Shown here: positions 13,391-22,243 of the stretch, one piece after another | How the letters are laid out: every line of letters begins with the position of its first letter | Position numbering within the stretch: the first letter of the stretch is position 1 | NCBI GenBank assembly: GCA_046728155.1 | Contig: JBKPDY010000100.1 | Span: forward strand, 1 to 29,926 | Direction of reading: 5' to 3' | DNA: 29,926 bases | Source of the DNA: CAWDLX01 sp046728155 | Lineage (GTDB): Bacteria > Actinomycetota > Actinomycetes > Mycobacteriales > Micromonosporaceae | Made by a program: the position numbers and the translations under genes | Notes under the pieces: model-generated | Database searches by the model: none | Seen by the model: only the letters and a program-made list of their open reading frames with translations | What the model was told of the DNA's origin: nothing

Positions 13391-15571
13391 TCAGGGCCTC
13401 GGCAGTAGGTCACCGGCGACATGATCGAGCGGTTCCGGCCCCGGGGTTGGCTCCACCTCTGGGGCGTGCCGCGCGAGGTCGCTGTGGCCCGGCCACCAGG
13501 CCCGGTGTCCGAGGAGTGCGGTCAGCGACGGGACCAGGAACATCGACATGACGAACGCGGACAGGAGGATGCCCACGGCGACCGAGAAGCCGATCTGTTG
13601 AAGGAACGACACAGGCGCGAGCGCCAGCGCGGCAAAGGTGCCGGCGAGGATGAGGCCCGCGGCTGCAACCGACGGTCCGGCATGTTGAATGCCGAGCGCC
13701 GCTGCCGCCCGCGGCTGGTGACCGGCTCGCGCCTCCTCCCGAACCCGCGCGATCATGAGGATGTTGTAGTCGGTGCCGATGGCGAGAACGAACAGGTACA
13801 GCACGATCGGGAGCTGGAAGGTCACACCGGGCTTGCCCGCGACGCCCTGGAAAAGGTACACGGCGGCGCCAAGGGTGGCGGCGAAGTTGAGCAGCACGGC
13901 GGCCACCAGGTAGACGGGCGCAACGAGGCTTCGCGACAGTAAGGCGAGGATCGCGGCGATGAGCAGTGCCGCCACCGGCAGGATCACCGATAGATCCCGG
14001 TTGTTCGCGGAGTTGATATCAGCGAAGACCGCTGTCGTGCCTCCGACGAGAGCCTTGGTGCCCGGTGGCGCGGCGGCGTGCAGGTCACCCCGCAGGCTGT
14101 CGCGTACCAGTGCGATCGCATCGTTGGACACCGGGTTCCGGTCAAGCAACACCTCGAAGCGGGCGACCGCGCCGTTATCGGCCAGTACCGCGGGCTGCAC
14201 CCGACCCACACCAGGCGCCTTCGCCGCCCCGGCCGCGAACGCGTCGAGCTGCGCGGTTGTCAACCGCCCTCCGTTGGTGGTGGTCAGGTACGCCTCGGTC
14301 GGGTTGAGCGCGCCCTGCGGGAAACCGCGCTCCAGATCCCGGGTCGCCCGGGCCGACTCGGTCGTGGTCGGGAAGCCGGCGGCGAAGTCGTAGTCCGCCT
14401 TGAACGCCAGCACCCCGCCGGCGAGTGCGAGCAACAGGACCCCCGAGCCGGCCGCGGTCAGTACCGGCCGCCGCGCGACGCCGGCGCCGATGCGCTGGAA
14501 TCTCGTGCCGGCCGGAGGGCGCCGCCACGACTTCGACGGCCAGAAGGTCGCCGGACCGATGAGGCTGACCAGGGCCGGGATGAGCGTGAGGGCCGTGATC
14601 AACATTACGAACACCGCGATGGCAAGCGCCGGCCCGAGCGAACCGAAGCCACCGAACGACGCCAGCAGCAGCACCAGAAACGCGATGATGACCGCGGCCG
14701 CCGCCGAGGCGATCACCTCGCCGACCCGCTCGACGGCGTGAGCCATGGCGGTCTTCTTGTCCTCGCCCGCGCGGAGTCTTTCTCGGTACCGGAACAGTAG
14801 GAACAGCATGTAGTCCGTGCCGATGCCAAAGAGCACGATCAGAAGCAACGTCTGCACGTCCTGGTCGACGTGGAAGTTGAAGATCTTGCCTGCGGCGGCG
14901 ACGAGGTTCGACGACACCTGCATCACCACGCCGATGACGAGGATCGGCAGCAGCGCCGCGATCGGGCTGCGGAAGATGAGCAGGACCAACACGATGATCA
15001 GGGCGAAGGTGGCCAAGCCCACCACGGCCAGTGCGGTGTTGAAGGTGTCGTTGTTATCCAGGAACTGTGCGGCGTCGCCGGCCACTCCGGCCGAAAGGCC
15101 ACTACCGGCCAGGTTGGACTTGATGGCCGCGCGAACATTCCTGATCGCGTTCAACTGACCTTCGTTGTCGGTCAGGGCGGCGGTGATCGGAAGGTTGATC
15201 AGCTGAACCAACCGGTTCGGCGCGACGGCCTGCGGACCGGTAACAGGTTGGCCGACGCCCACGATGTGTGCCGACGCGATGGCCGCGGCGAGCTGGCCGG
15301 TCCTCTGCTGGTCCGCGTCGGTCAATGCGGCGCCGTCCGCCCGCGTGACGACGACGATCGCAGCCGACGCAGCCTGCTGGGGAAACGCCGCCTTGGCCAG
15401 GCTGAACGCTTGCACCGACTCGTACGTATCGGGCAGGAAGCTTCCCTGGTCGGCGCTGGTGATGTCGGACAGCTTCGGGAGGAACCCGATGATGAGTGCC
15501 ACACCGACCAGCCAACCGCCGATGACCCACCACGGCCGGGTAACTACGAATCTGCCCCATCGACCAAACAT
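13391..15571 (-). CDS. MMPL/RND-family membrane transporter
   Basis: The 726-residue product has the MmpL plan: one N-terminal helix (PWWVIGGWLVGVALIIGFLP), a first extracytoplasmic domain (~35-175), a block of helices, a cytosolic linker (~345-368), a second extracytoplasmic domain (~390-525) and a second helix block. The two signature GTDY motifs are at 251-254 and 599-602, each followed by a basic R-x-R-E stretch; their Asp-Tyr pairs carry proton flow in the family. ATG 15571 follows TTGGAGG. Such proteins export lipids, polyketides or antibiotics using the proton gradient; the substrate is unknown. It is divergent from the CoA-binding gene, with a 330-bp shared upstream region. Confidence 0.88.
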   Translation of the reverse strand: MFGRWGRFVVTRPWWVIGGWLVGVALIIGFLPKLSDITSADQGSFLPDTYESVQAFSLAKAAFPQQAASAAIVVVTRADGAALTDADQQRTGQLAAAIASAHIVGVGQPVTGPQAVAPNRLVQLINLPITAALTDNEGQLNAIRNVRAAIKSNLAGSGLSAGVAGDAAQFLDNNDTFNTALAVVGLATFALIIVLVLLIFRSPIAALLPILVIGVVMQVSSNLVAAAGKIFNFHVDQDVQTLLLIVLFGIGTDYMLFLLFRYRERLRAGEDKKTAMAHAVERVGEVIASAAAAVIIAFLVLLLASFGGFGSLGPALAIAVFVMLITALTLIPALVSLIGPATFWPSKSWRRPPAGTRFQRIGAGVARRPVLTAAGSGVLLLALAGGVLAFKADYDFAAGFPTTTESARATRDLERGFPQGALNPTEAYLTTTNGGRLTTAQLDAFAAGAAKAPGVGRVQPAVLADNGAVARFEVLLDRNPVSNDAIALVRDSLRGDLHAAAPPGTKALVGGTTAVFADINSANNRDLSVILPVAALLIAAILALLSRSLVAPVYLVAAVLLNFAATLGAAVYLFQGVAGKPGVTFQLPIVLYLFVLAIGTDYNILMIARVREEARAGHQPRAAAALGIQHAGPSVAAAGLILAGTFAALALAPVSFLQQIGFSVAVGILLSAFVMSMFLVPSLTALLGHRAWWPGHSDLARHAPEVEPTPGPEPLDHVAGDLLPRP

Positions 15572-15903
15572 CGTCAGCCTCCAAGTACCCGCGCTCGTTA
15601 CACGCGGGAGTCCAGGGTACCGAACAGGTGATCAGGAGCGGGTGCTAGTACCTCGCGAGCCGATACGCGGTTGCCGATAGGTCCACTGCCCCGCCATCAA
15701 GGACTTCATCCGTGGCATCCGAGGAGCTGCGGCGGCTGGTCGGCTCCGGGTCGGACGTAACACCCCCGCGACATCGATCAGGGTCTTACGGCCCTGCGGG
15801 AGTGACGTTCGGCCTCTTGGAGCGGGGCGGCCGCGTGGACAGCATGGATCAAAGGACGGTTGCGAGTTGCTTTGCCGCCCTACCCGCGCCGAAGGAGGCA
15901 GTC
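15572..15903. other. Divergent intergenic region of the MMPL and CoA-binding genes
   Basis: No additional gene is supported. An open frame continues upstream of the CoA-binding start on the plus strand, but it is low-complexity and lacks a ribosome site. Promoters in both directions are expected; none could be assigned with confidence. Confidence 0.4.
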
Positions 15904-16380
15904 ATGACCGGCGTGAAAGAGGCTGCGTCGCAGTTTCTGGCCAACAAGCGCATCGGGGTCACCGGGGTCAGCCGCAATCCGCAGGGACACGGCAGCAACG
16001 CGGTGTACCAGCGGTTGCGGGCTCGTGGCTACACGGTGTTCGCGATCAACCCGAACGCCGACCAGGTGGAAGGCGACCCGTGCTACCCGGACCTGAAATC
16101 GGTCCCCGGTGGAGTTGAGGCAGTCGTCATCGGCACCCGGCCGGAGACGGCCGTGGACACCATGCGGGAGTGCGCGGAGCTGGGCATCAACCAGGTGTGG
16201 ATGCACCGCTCGTTCGGCACCGGAAGCGTCTCCGACGCCGCCACCGAATACGGTCGCCAACTCGGAATCACGGTCATTGACGGCGGCTGTCCGTTGATGT
16301 TCGACCCGACCGCTGATCTTGGACACAAGGCCATGCGCTTCCTGTTCACCCAGACCGGCAAGGTGCCTCGACGGGTGTGA
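15904..16380 (+). CDS. CoA-binding domain protein (YccU-like)
   Basis: ATG 15904 follows GAAGGAGG, which decides the start against a longer open frame. The 158-residue product is one Rossmann-type CoA_binding_2 domain: IGVTGVSRNPQGHGSNAVYQ for the first strand and glycine turn, GYTVFAINPNADQVEG, YPDLKSVPGGVEAVVIGTRP, then CAELGINQVWMHRSFGTGS and DGGCPLMFDP at the end. The spacing and the final GCP/M pattern match the YccU/succinyl-CoA synthetase alpha-like family. The biological role is not established. It is followed by the membrane sulfatase gene on the same strand. Confidence 0.85.
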   Translation: MTGVKEAASQFLANKRIGVTGVSRNPQGHGSNAVYQRLRARGYTVFAINPNADQVEGDPCYPDLKSVPGGVEAVVIGTRPETAVDTMRECAELGINQVWMHRSFGTGSVSDAATEYGRQLGITVIDGGCPLMFDPTADLGHKAMRFLFTQTGKVPRRV

Positions 16381-16488
16381 GAGGGGCCGGGAGCCACCGC
16401 GCGTGACTGAACCGGGCGTAGGAGGATTACGTGGTTCCTTCGTAGCGATCGCTCGTCGATCACAAGCCGGCAACCGCCGAGCCGCGAG

Positions 16489-18276
16489 TTGGGGGTACCT
16501 GGATTGTGGTTCTTCCCGCGCGTCGGCCGGCCGACTCGACTCGCGACGGCGTCTGACGCGGCGGGAACCGATACGCGGTCGCGGGTCGACCCGAGCGACG
16601 ATACCGAAGGCGGCTCCGCCGGCCACATCGAGGACGCCGTCGCCGACGAGGACCCCGGTCGACGGTGGCGCTCGATCGGCGTATGGGGGACAACCGCCCT
16701 CGCCATTGTGCTGGTGTGGTTCGCATTGGTCGGGCCGGACCAGATCAATCGGCTCTCGCCCGGTGCGTTCGCGCGGATTCCGGCGGAGGGACTCGTCGCC
16801 GCCATCGTCCTGCTCTTGCTGCCGGCGACAGCGAGACTCCCGGTGTCGGTGCTGCTCGGAGTACTCCTCGGCCTACTGCTGATCGTCAAGGTCTTCGACA
16901 TGGGCTTCTTCGCGGCCTTCGACCGACCGTTCGACCCGTGGGCCGACTGGAGTTTCCTTCCGCCCGCCGTGGACTATCTCCAACGATCGTCCGGCCGCGC
17001 CATTTCCATCGGGGCCGTGATCGCAGCCGCGCTGCTCGCCTTGGCCGTGCTCGCCGTCACGACGATGGCCAGCGTCCGCCTTACCCGCCTCGCGGCCAGC
17101 CATCGCACCTCGACAGCTCGAACCGTCGCCGCACTCGGGCTCGTCTGGATGATCTGCGCCGCGTTCGGCGCACAGATCGTCCACGACGAGCCCGTAGCCT
17201 CCACCAGCGCAGCCCGGCTCGCCTGGGCCCAGGCGCAGCAGGTCCGCGCCGATTTGCGGGACCAGAGTGCGTTCGCCGCCGCGGCGGCGAACGATCCCTT
17301 CCGCTATACCCCGAACAGCCGACTGCTCACCGCCCTGGCGGGCAAGAACGTCCTGCTGACCTTCGTCGAAAGCTACGGCCGGGTCGCGGTCCAGGATTCG
17401 GACATCGCGGCACAGGTCGATGCACTGCTCGATGCCGGGACCGGCCGGCTGCGCGCCGCGGGATACTCCGCCCGCAGCGCGTTCCTCACCTCCTCGACGA
17501 ACGGTGGCGGCAGTTGGCTGGCCCACTCCACGCTGCAGTCCGGTCTGTGGATACCCAACCAGCAGTTGTACAAAGACCTCGTCAAGCGCAACAGGTTGAC
17601 GCTGACCAGCGCATTTGGGCGCGCGGGATGGCGCACGGTCGGAGTCGTGCCCGGCAACAACGAAAACTGGCCGGAGGCCGCGTTCTACGGCTACGACCGG
17701 ATCTACGACTCACGCAACATCGGGTACCGCGGTCGGCCGTTCACGTTCGCCTCGATCCCCGACCAGTACACGATGTCGGCCTTCCAACGCTCCGAGCTCG
17801 GTACGCCGGACCACCCGCCGGTCTTTGCCGAGATCGACCTGCTGTCCAGCCACGCTCCCTGGGAGCCGATTCCCGCGATGGTGGACTGGAACACCGTCGG
17901 CGACGGCTCCATCTACGGCAAGTCCAGCGGACCGACCGACCCGACGAACGCCGTATTCCGTCAGAACATTACCCAGGTGCATGCCGACTACGGGCAGACG
18001 ATCCGATACTCGCTGACCACACTCATCTCGTACGTGGAAAGGTACGGCGACGATAATCTCGTGCTCGTCTTCCTCGGCGATCATCAGCCCGCCCCCATCA
18101 TCACGGGTGAGGGCGCCACCCACGATGTACCGATCACGATCATGGCCAAGGACCGTAAGGTCATGGACCGGATCTCCGGATGGGGCTGGCAGGATGGCCT
18201 CCGGCCGGACCCGCACGCGCCGGTCTGGCGGATGGATGCCTTCCGCGACCGCTTCCTTGCCGCGTTCGGATCCTAG
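16489..18276 (+). CDS. Membrane-anchored sulfatase/alkaline-phosphatase-superfamily protein
   Basis: The ~595-residue product has four or five N-terminal helices (for example GLVAAIVLLLLPATARLPVS and LLGVLLGLLLIVKVFDMGFF), then a large domain of the LTA-synthase/sulfatase type. Visible motifs are VLLTFVESYGRVAV at the domain start, STNGGGSWLAHSTLQSGLW at the nucleophile-loop position, DLLSSHAPWEP and VLVFLGDHQPAP (Asp-His metal ligands). It likely transfers or removes sulfate/phospho groups of envelope polymers outside the membrane. The start is uncertain. TTG 16489 is the longest plausible start but has no ribosome site, while a GGAGG at 16421 leads only to a 4-codon frame (GTG 16431, stop at 16443). 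Confidence 0.75.
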   Translation: MGVPGLWFFPRVGRPTRLATASDAAGTDTRSRVDPSDDTEGGSAGHIEDAVADEDPGRRWRSIGVWGTTALAIVLVWFALVGPDQINRLSPGAFARIPAEGLVAAIVLLLLPATARLPVSVLLGVLLGLLLIVKVFDMGFFAAFDRPFDPWADWSFLPPAVDYLQRSSGRAISIGAVIAAALLALAVLAVTTMASVRLTRLAASHRTSTARTVAALGLVWMICAAFGAQIVHDEPVASTSAARLAWAQAQQVRADLRDQSAFAAAAANDPFRYTPNSRLLTALAGKNVLLTFVESYGRVAVQDSDIAAQVDALLDAGTGRLRAAGYSARSAFLTSSTNGGGSWLAHSTLQSGLWIPNQQLYKDLVKRNRLTLTSAFGRAGWRTVGVVPGNNENWPEAAFYGYDRIYDSRNIGYRGRPFTFASIPDQYTMSAFQRSELGTPDHPPVFAEIDLLSSHAPWEPIPAMVDWNTVGDGSIYGKSSGPTDPTNAVFRQNITQVHADYGQTIRYSLTTLISYVERYGDDNLVLVFLGDHQPAPIITGEGATHDVPITIMAKDRKVMDRISGWGWQDGLRPDPHAPVWRMDAFRDRFLAAFGS

Positions 18277-18297
18277 ACCGCGGTTAACCTGACATGC

Positions 18298-19395
18298 GTG
18301 AAGCGATGGCGCGGGTACAGGTCGCTGGCGCTGGCCGTCTCGGCCGTACTAGTCGCGTTGGCGCTGCCGTCGGCCAGGCAGAGCGCGTCACAATCCACAT
18401 CCGGACCGCTACGCCTCAGCCAGGCGTGGCCGTCGGTGAAGACGGTGATACTTCCGGCGTCGCTACCCGACGGGTCCGGCTACCAACCGCTCCTGATCGT
18501 TGACGCCACGACGTCGGTGGGCGTCGCCGTGACCACCGACCGCAACGGCGCGATCGTGGCCCGGCTCGTCCTGCGCCGCGGTACCGCGGTACGGGCCATC
18601 CGTACCTATGCAGGCCAGCTGATCCCAACGGTCGTGGGGGTGTACCTGGTCTCCGGCCAGCTGTACTGGCTGGAGACTCTCCTGGACTTCACCGGGCACA
18701 GCTCGACGTCGGTATGGCGAGCCGCGATCGCCGGTGGTCCGGCCCGCCGGATCGCGCACGACCGCAGCGCCGTGCTGTTCTTCGACTCCGACTTCGATCT
18801 CGAGTTGCACGGAAATCGCCTGTACTGGGCCGCAAGCGGGCCGAACAATGGCGGTGAGATCTGGTCGGTGGCCCTGTCGGGTGGACCGGAGACCGTTCGC
18901 CGATTCGACCAGCGGTACACACTGACGACATGGCCGTGGCTGACCACGTCGGCCGAGAGCCAACCGGGTCCGATCCGATTGCTCAATCGTGACACCGGGA
19001 TTGTCCAAGAGGTCTCCGCCCGGCCGAACGAGATCCTCAACTGCACGCCCGCCTGGTGCCGCGTCACCGCGTTGACCGACAACGGCAAGAACCTCGCCTT
19101 CCATCTACAACATCCGGACGGCAGCGCAGGCCGCCGGTTGAACCAGTCGATGACACCGCTCAACACCGATGTGGGACTACTCGACCGGTTCGAGGTGGTG
19201 GCATCGCCGCTGTCGACCAACGGATCGACCGACGTACGGCTGTGGCTGCACGACCTGACCGACGATCGCGATGTGCTGCTCGCGGACGTGGCCAGCGGAA
19301 ACGTGGGTAGCCGCGGCAACTACCTGTGGTGGTCGACCGGCGACAACGAGGTGACCGTGTGGCACATCCTGGACCTGCGAAAGCTGCGGCTCTGA
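18298..19395 (+). CDS. Exported propeller-like protein of unknown function
   Basis: GTG 18298 opens a Sec signal (MKRWRGYRSLALAVSAVLVA, LALPSARQSA). The 365-residue product contains repeated short strands typical of a beta-propeller (VYLVSGQLYWLET, LHGNRLYWAASG, NNGGEIWSVALSGGPETVRR, RGNYLWWSTGDNEVTVWHIL). LYW/LWW repeats resemble low-density-lipoprotein-receptor or TolB-type blades. It starts 21 bp after the sulfatase stop, so the two are probably co-transcribed, and it precedes the permease by 100 bp. A partial, internally deleted copy of the same kind of gene lies at 21226-21406. I recognise no named family, and function is unknown. Confidence 0.75.
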   Translation: MKRWRGYRSLALAVSAVLVALALPSARQSASQSTSGPLRLSQAWPSVKTVILPASLPDGSGYQPLLIVDATTSVGVAVTTDRNGAIVARLVLRRGTAVRAIRTYAGQLIPTVVGVYLVSGQLYWLETLLDFTGHSSTSVWRAAIAGGPARRIAHDRSAVLFFDSDFDLELHGNRLYWAASGPNNGGEIWSVALSGGPETVRRFDQRYTLTTWPWLTTSAESQPGPIRLLNRDTGIVQEVSARPNEILNCTPAWCRVTALTDNGKNLAFHLQHPDGSAGRRLNQSMTPLNTDVGLLDRFEVVASPLSTNGSTDVRLWLHDLTDDRDVLLADVASGNVGSRGNYLWWSTGDNEVTVWHILDLRKLRL

Positions 19396-19495
19396 TGCGC
19401 ATATAGCGATGGGACCGAATGCTCTGCTCGCTCACGCGACATCCGGCGTTGTACGGTGGTGCGGCTCAGCCGCCGACCAATGCAGGAGGTGTTGG

Positions 19496-20500
19496 GTGAC
19501 CGCGCTGGACACGGGTCCACGCCACGTGGCCACCCCCCGGTCGACACCTCAGCGCCGGTTCGGCTCGGCCGAGATTCTCGCCGCTGCCGTGATCGCGGTG
19601 CTGCTGGCCCGAGGATGGTTGGTCGGGCTGGTGACCTCACCGCGCTCGCTGACGTTGCTGACGGTGTTCGCCTCCGTGATGGTGCAGGCGTTGCCGTTCC
19701 TCATTCTGGGAACGGTCCTGTCAGCAGCGATCACGGCGTTCGTACCGAGCCGGTTCTTCGAACGGGCGCTGCCGCGGAACCCGGTAGCGGCCGTACCGGT
19801 GGCCGGCGTGGCGGGCGCGGTCCTGCCGGCCTGCGAGTGCGGTTCGGTACCCGTGGCCGGGGCGCTGATGCTACGCGGAGTCACTCCGGCGGCGGCGTTC
19901 GCGTTTCTGCTCTCGTCGCCCGCGATCAACCCGATCGTCCTGGTGTCGACCGCGGTGGCATTTCCCGGCCGACCGTCGATGGTGGTCGGCAGGTTCGCGG
20001 CCAGCCTGGGCACCGCGGTGTTGATGGGATGGCTGTGGTTGCGCTTGGGGCGGCCGTCATGGCTTCGCCCGATGCGGAAGTTCGACTCGCATACCGAGCA
20101 CGGGTGGGGCGCGTTCTGGACCTCCTGCCGGCATGACGTGGTCCAGGCCGGCGGATTCCTCGTCGTGGGCGCGTTCGCGGCGGCGACGCTGAACGTCACC
20201 GTTCCACCACGGTGGTTGGAGCTGGTCGCCGCGCAGCCGGTGTGGTCCGTGGTCGCGCTGGCGGTGCTCGCGGTGCTGCTGTCGATCTGCTCCGAGGCGG
20301 ATGCCTTCGTCGCCGCGTCGTTGAGCCAGTTCTCGCTCACCGCTCGGTTGGCGTTCCTGACCGTGGGGCCGATGGTCGACCTGAAACTGTTCGCGATGCA
20401 GGTAGGCTCGTTCGGACCCAGGTTTGCCATCCGGTTTGCTCCGACCACGTTCGTGATGGCGATTCTCGTGGCGGCCGCCGTCGGCTCGGTGCTCCTATGA
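19496..20500 (+). CDS. YraQ/ArsP-type (DUF318) permease, YcgR-like
   Basis: GTG 19496 follows GGAGG at 5-6 nt. The 334-residue protein has about eight membrane helices and the family hallmark PACECGSVPVAGAL (C113, C115) with SSPAINPIVLVST soon after. A second family segment, LLSICSEADAFVAAS, lies in the C-terminal half. Members are permeases of organic or inorganic solutes; the Bacillus relative YcgR is Zur-regulated and works beside YcgQ, and ArsP exports organoarsenicals. Here the next gene is a YcgQ-like protein that overlaps it by 4 bp, and a zinc/manganese ABC importer faces it. A metal-related role is therefore the best inference. Confidence 0.82.
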   Translation: MTALDTGPRHVATPRSTPQRRFGSAEILAAAVIAVLLARGWLVGLVTSPRSLTLLTVFASVMVQALPFLILGTVLSAAITAFVPSRFFERALPRNPVAAVPVAGVAGAVLPACECGSVPVAGALMLRGVTPAAAFAFLLSSPAINPIVLVSTAVAFPGRPSMVVGRFAASLGTAVLMGWLWLRLGRPSWLRPMRKFDSHTEHGWGAFWTSCRHDVVQAGGFLVVGAFAAATLNVTVPPRWLELVAAQPVWSVVALAVLAVLLSICSEADAFVAASLSQFSLTARLAFLTVGPMVDLKLFAMQVGSFGPRFAIRFAPTTFVMAILVAAAVGSVLL

Positions 20501-21228
20501 GGAGGGACGCCCAGGCGGCACTGCTGGTCCTCGTCGGCGGCACCCTGCTGAAGATCGGCATCACCGGTACGTACCAGCGCTACGTCAAGCCGGGCAACCT
20601 GCCCCTGGTCCTCGCCGGCGGTGCCGTACTGGTAGTCGTGGCGGCCGCGACGATATGGCAACTGCTCCGCCCGCGCCGCCAATTGGGCGCTCATGCCGCC
20701 CACGACGACGACGCCGTACACACGCATTCCGAGCCGCGGGTTGGCTGGCTTCTTCTGGTCCCCGCATTGGCGATCCTTGTGCTCGCACCCCCGGCGCTCG
20801 GCTCGTTTCAGGCCAGCCGCTCGGGTACCGCACTGACCGCGCCCGCCGACTCGGACTTTCCGCCCCTACCTGACGGAGTTCCGGTACGTATCTCGGTACT
20901 GGACTACGCCTCCCGGGCCGTGTTCGATCATGGCAAATCGCTGACCGGTCGGCGGATCACGTTATCCGGGTTCATCATCGCCGGGGCCGGCGGCACGCCC
21001 TACCTGGCCCGCATGGTGATTACCTGTTGCGCCGCGGACGCGCGTCCGGTCAAGGTCGGCCTTGCCGGAAACGTGCCTGCGAACTTGAAGCCCGACGCGT
21101 GGATCGAAGTGGACGGCGGCTACACCCGACGAACCGACCAGGACCCCGTGAACGGCCAGACCATTCCCTACATCGAGGTCACGGCCGTGCGCAGCATCCC
21201 CACACCGTCATCGCAGTACGAGACGTGA
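20497..21228 (+). CDS. TIGR03943/YcgQ-like membrane protein, partner of the permease
   Basis: ATG 20497 overlaps the permease stop (ATGA), so translation is coupled. The 243-residue protein has two N-terminal helices (ALLVLVGGTLLKI, LVLAGGAVLVVVAAATIWQL), a cytosolic or exposed loop with HAAHDDDAVHTH (66-77) that could bind metal, a third helix and a soluble domain with the family motif ITCCAADA (C177, C178, D181). Family members are nearly always next to a YraQ/DUF318 permease. In Bacillus the pair is under Zur control. Its exact role is unknown; metallochaperone or complex-assembly functions have been suggested for relatives. The frame is intact. Confidence 0.82.
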   Translation: MRRDAQAALLVLVGGTLLKIGITGTYQRYVKPGNLPLVLAGGAVLVVVAAATIWQLLRPRRQLGAHAAHDDDAVHTHSEPRVGWLLLVPALAILVLAPPALGSFQASRSGTALTAPADSDFPPLPDGVPVRISVLDYASRAVFDHGKSLTGRRITLSGFIIAGAGGTPYLARMVITCCAADARPVKVGLAGNVPANLKPDAWIEVDGGYTRRTDQDPVNGQTIPYIEVTAVRSIPTPSSQYET

Positions 21229-21406
21229 CCCGCTCCCGCCACCCGGCGTCGCCGGTGGTCCGGCCCGACTGATCGCCCGGGACACCGGGGAGCTCGACAA
21301 TGCCGCCTCGGGCACCGTGGGCAGTCGCGACGGGTTCCTGTGGTGGTCAGGCAGTGCCGGTGACGCCACCGTCTGGCATCTGCTGGATCTGCGCCAGCTC
21401 ACCTGA
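21226..21406 (+). pseudogene. Internally deleted 3' remnant of a propeller-like gene
   Basis: From about 21242 the plus strand reads GVAGGPARLIARDTGELDNA then ASGTVGSRDGFLWWSG and TVWHLLDLRQLT with a stop at 21404-21406. The first part matches IAGGPARRIAHD in the middle of the 18298-19395 protein. The second matches its last ~40 residues (ASGNVGSRGNYLWWSTGD, TVWHILDLRKLRL). About 160 intervening residues are missing and no start is present. It is therefore a decayed paralogue or duplicate. Its last 60 bp lie antisense to the C-terminal codons of the second importer permease (ends at 21347). Confidence 0.7.
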
Positions 21407-22243
21407 ACGCCCGGCCTCGACACGGCGTAGGGCGACGGCGCCGGCATAGGCGAAGGTGACGGTGGCGAGGATGGCGAAGCTGGGCGGGAGGGCGGGTACC
21501 GCGAAACTCGTGGCGAGGCCGATCCACATGCTCGCGACTGCGATGCCGGCCGAAACCACGATGCCGAGCAGCGGCCGGGCCGTGAGGGTGATAGCCGCGC
21601 CGCCCGGCGCGGCGAGGAGCCCCAGGATGAGCAGCGCGCCGACAACCTGGCTGGCCTCGGCCGCGGTGATGCCGACCGTCGCGAGAAAGGCGAAACCCAG
21701 CAGGCGTACCGGCACTCCCCGGGCCTTCGCCACATCGGGATCGATGCTGGAGAAGAGCAACGGACGGGCAACAAGGATCATCATGGCGCACACCGAGGCG
21801 GCGATGACAGCCGTGGTCACGGCCCGGCTCGCGGAGAGACCGAAGATCGATCCAAAGAGGACGGCGACGCTGGCGGCGCCATTGCCGGCGCCACTGCGTG
21901 TGGTCGTGAAGATGGACAGGAAGAACACGCCCACACCGAGAATCCACGCGAACAGGCCACCGATGACGACATCGTCTGGACGGGCTCGGGGGCTCAGTCC
22001 TCCCATCGCCAGCGCGATCAGCACGGTGATGGCGAACAGACCGATGCGCGCGTCGAGGCCGACCGCGAGCGACGCCAGCGCGCCAGTGAACGCCACATGC
22101 GAGAGCGCGTCGGCGGTGAACACCTGCGCGCGCAGAACGAGGAAGTAACCGACGATGCCGGCGGCGAGCGCGACCGCAGTGCCGGCGAGCAGGGCATGCT
22201 GCGCGAACGGATGCTCCAACATGGGAAGAACGGCGACGATCAT
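21347..22243 (-). CDS. Zinc/manganese ABC transporter permease (ABC-3 family), second
   Basis: ATG 22243 overlaps the stop of the preceding permease gene (ATGA). The 298-residue protein has about eight helices and is an ABC-3 family permease (ZnuB/MntB-like). Family features include FFLVLRAQVFTADALSHVAF in the first third, GVPVRLLGFAFLATVGITAA and VGALLILGLLAAPGGAAITL near the coupling region. It pairs with the other permease to form a heterodimeric channel. The last ~20 codons (ELAQIQQMPDGGVTGTA) lie over the propeller remnant and look unlike family tails, so the C-terminus may have been fixed by that rearrangement. Confidence 0.85.
   Translation of the reverse strand: MIVAVLPMLEHPFAQHALLAGTAVALAAGIVGYFLVLRAQVFTADALSHVAFTGALASLAVGLDARIGLFAITVLIALAMGGLSPRARPDDVVIGGLFAWILGVGVFFLSIFTTTRSGAGNGAASVAVLFGSIFGLSASRAVTTAVIAASVCAMMILVARPLLFSSIDPDVAKARGVPVRLLGFAFLATVGITAAEASQVVGALLILGLLAAPGGAAITLTARPLLGIVVSAGIAVASMWIGLATSFAVPALPPSFAILATVTFAYAGAVALRRVEAGRSGELAQIQQMPDGGVTGTA

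Noticed and set aside
14078..15631. Plus-strand open frames opposite the MMPL gene
   Set aside because: Charged, repetitive Glu/Arg/Gly sequences typical of the antisense of membrane-protein genes in GC-rich DNA.
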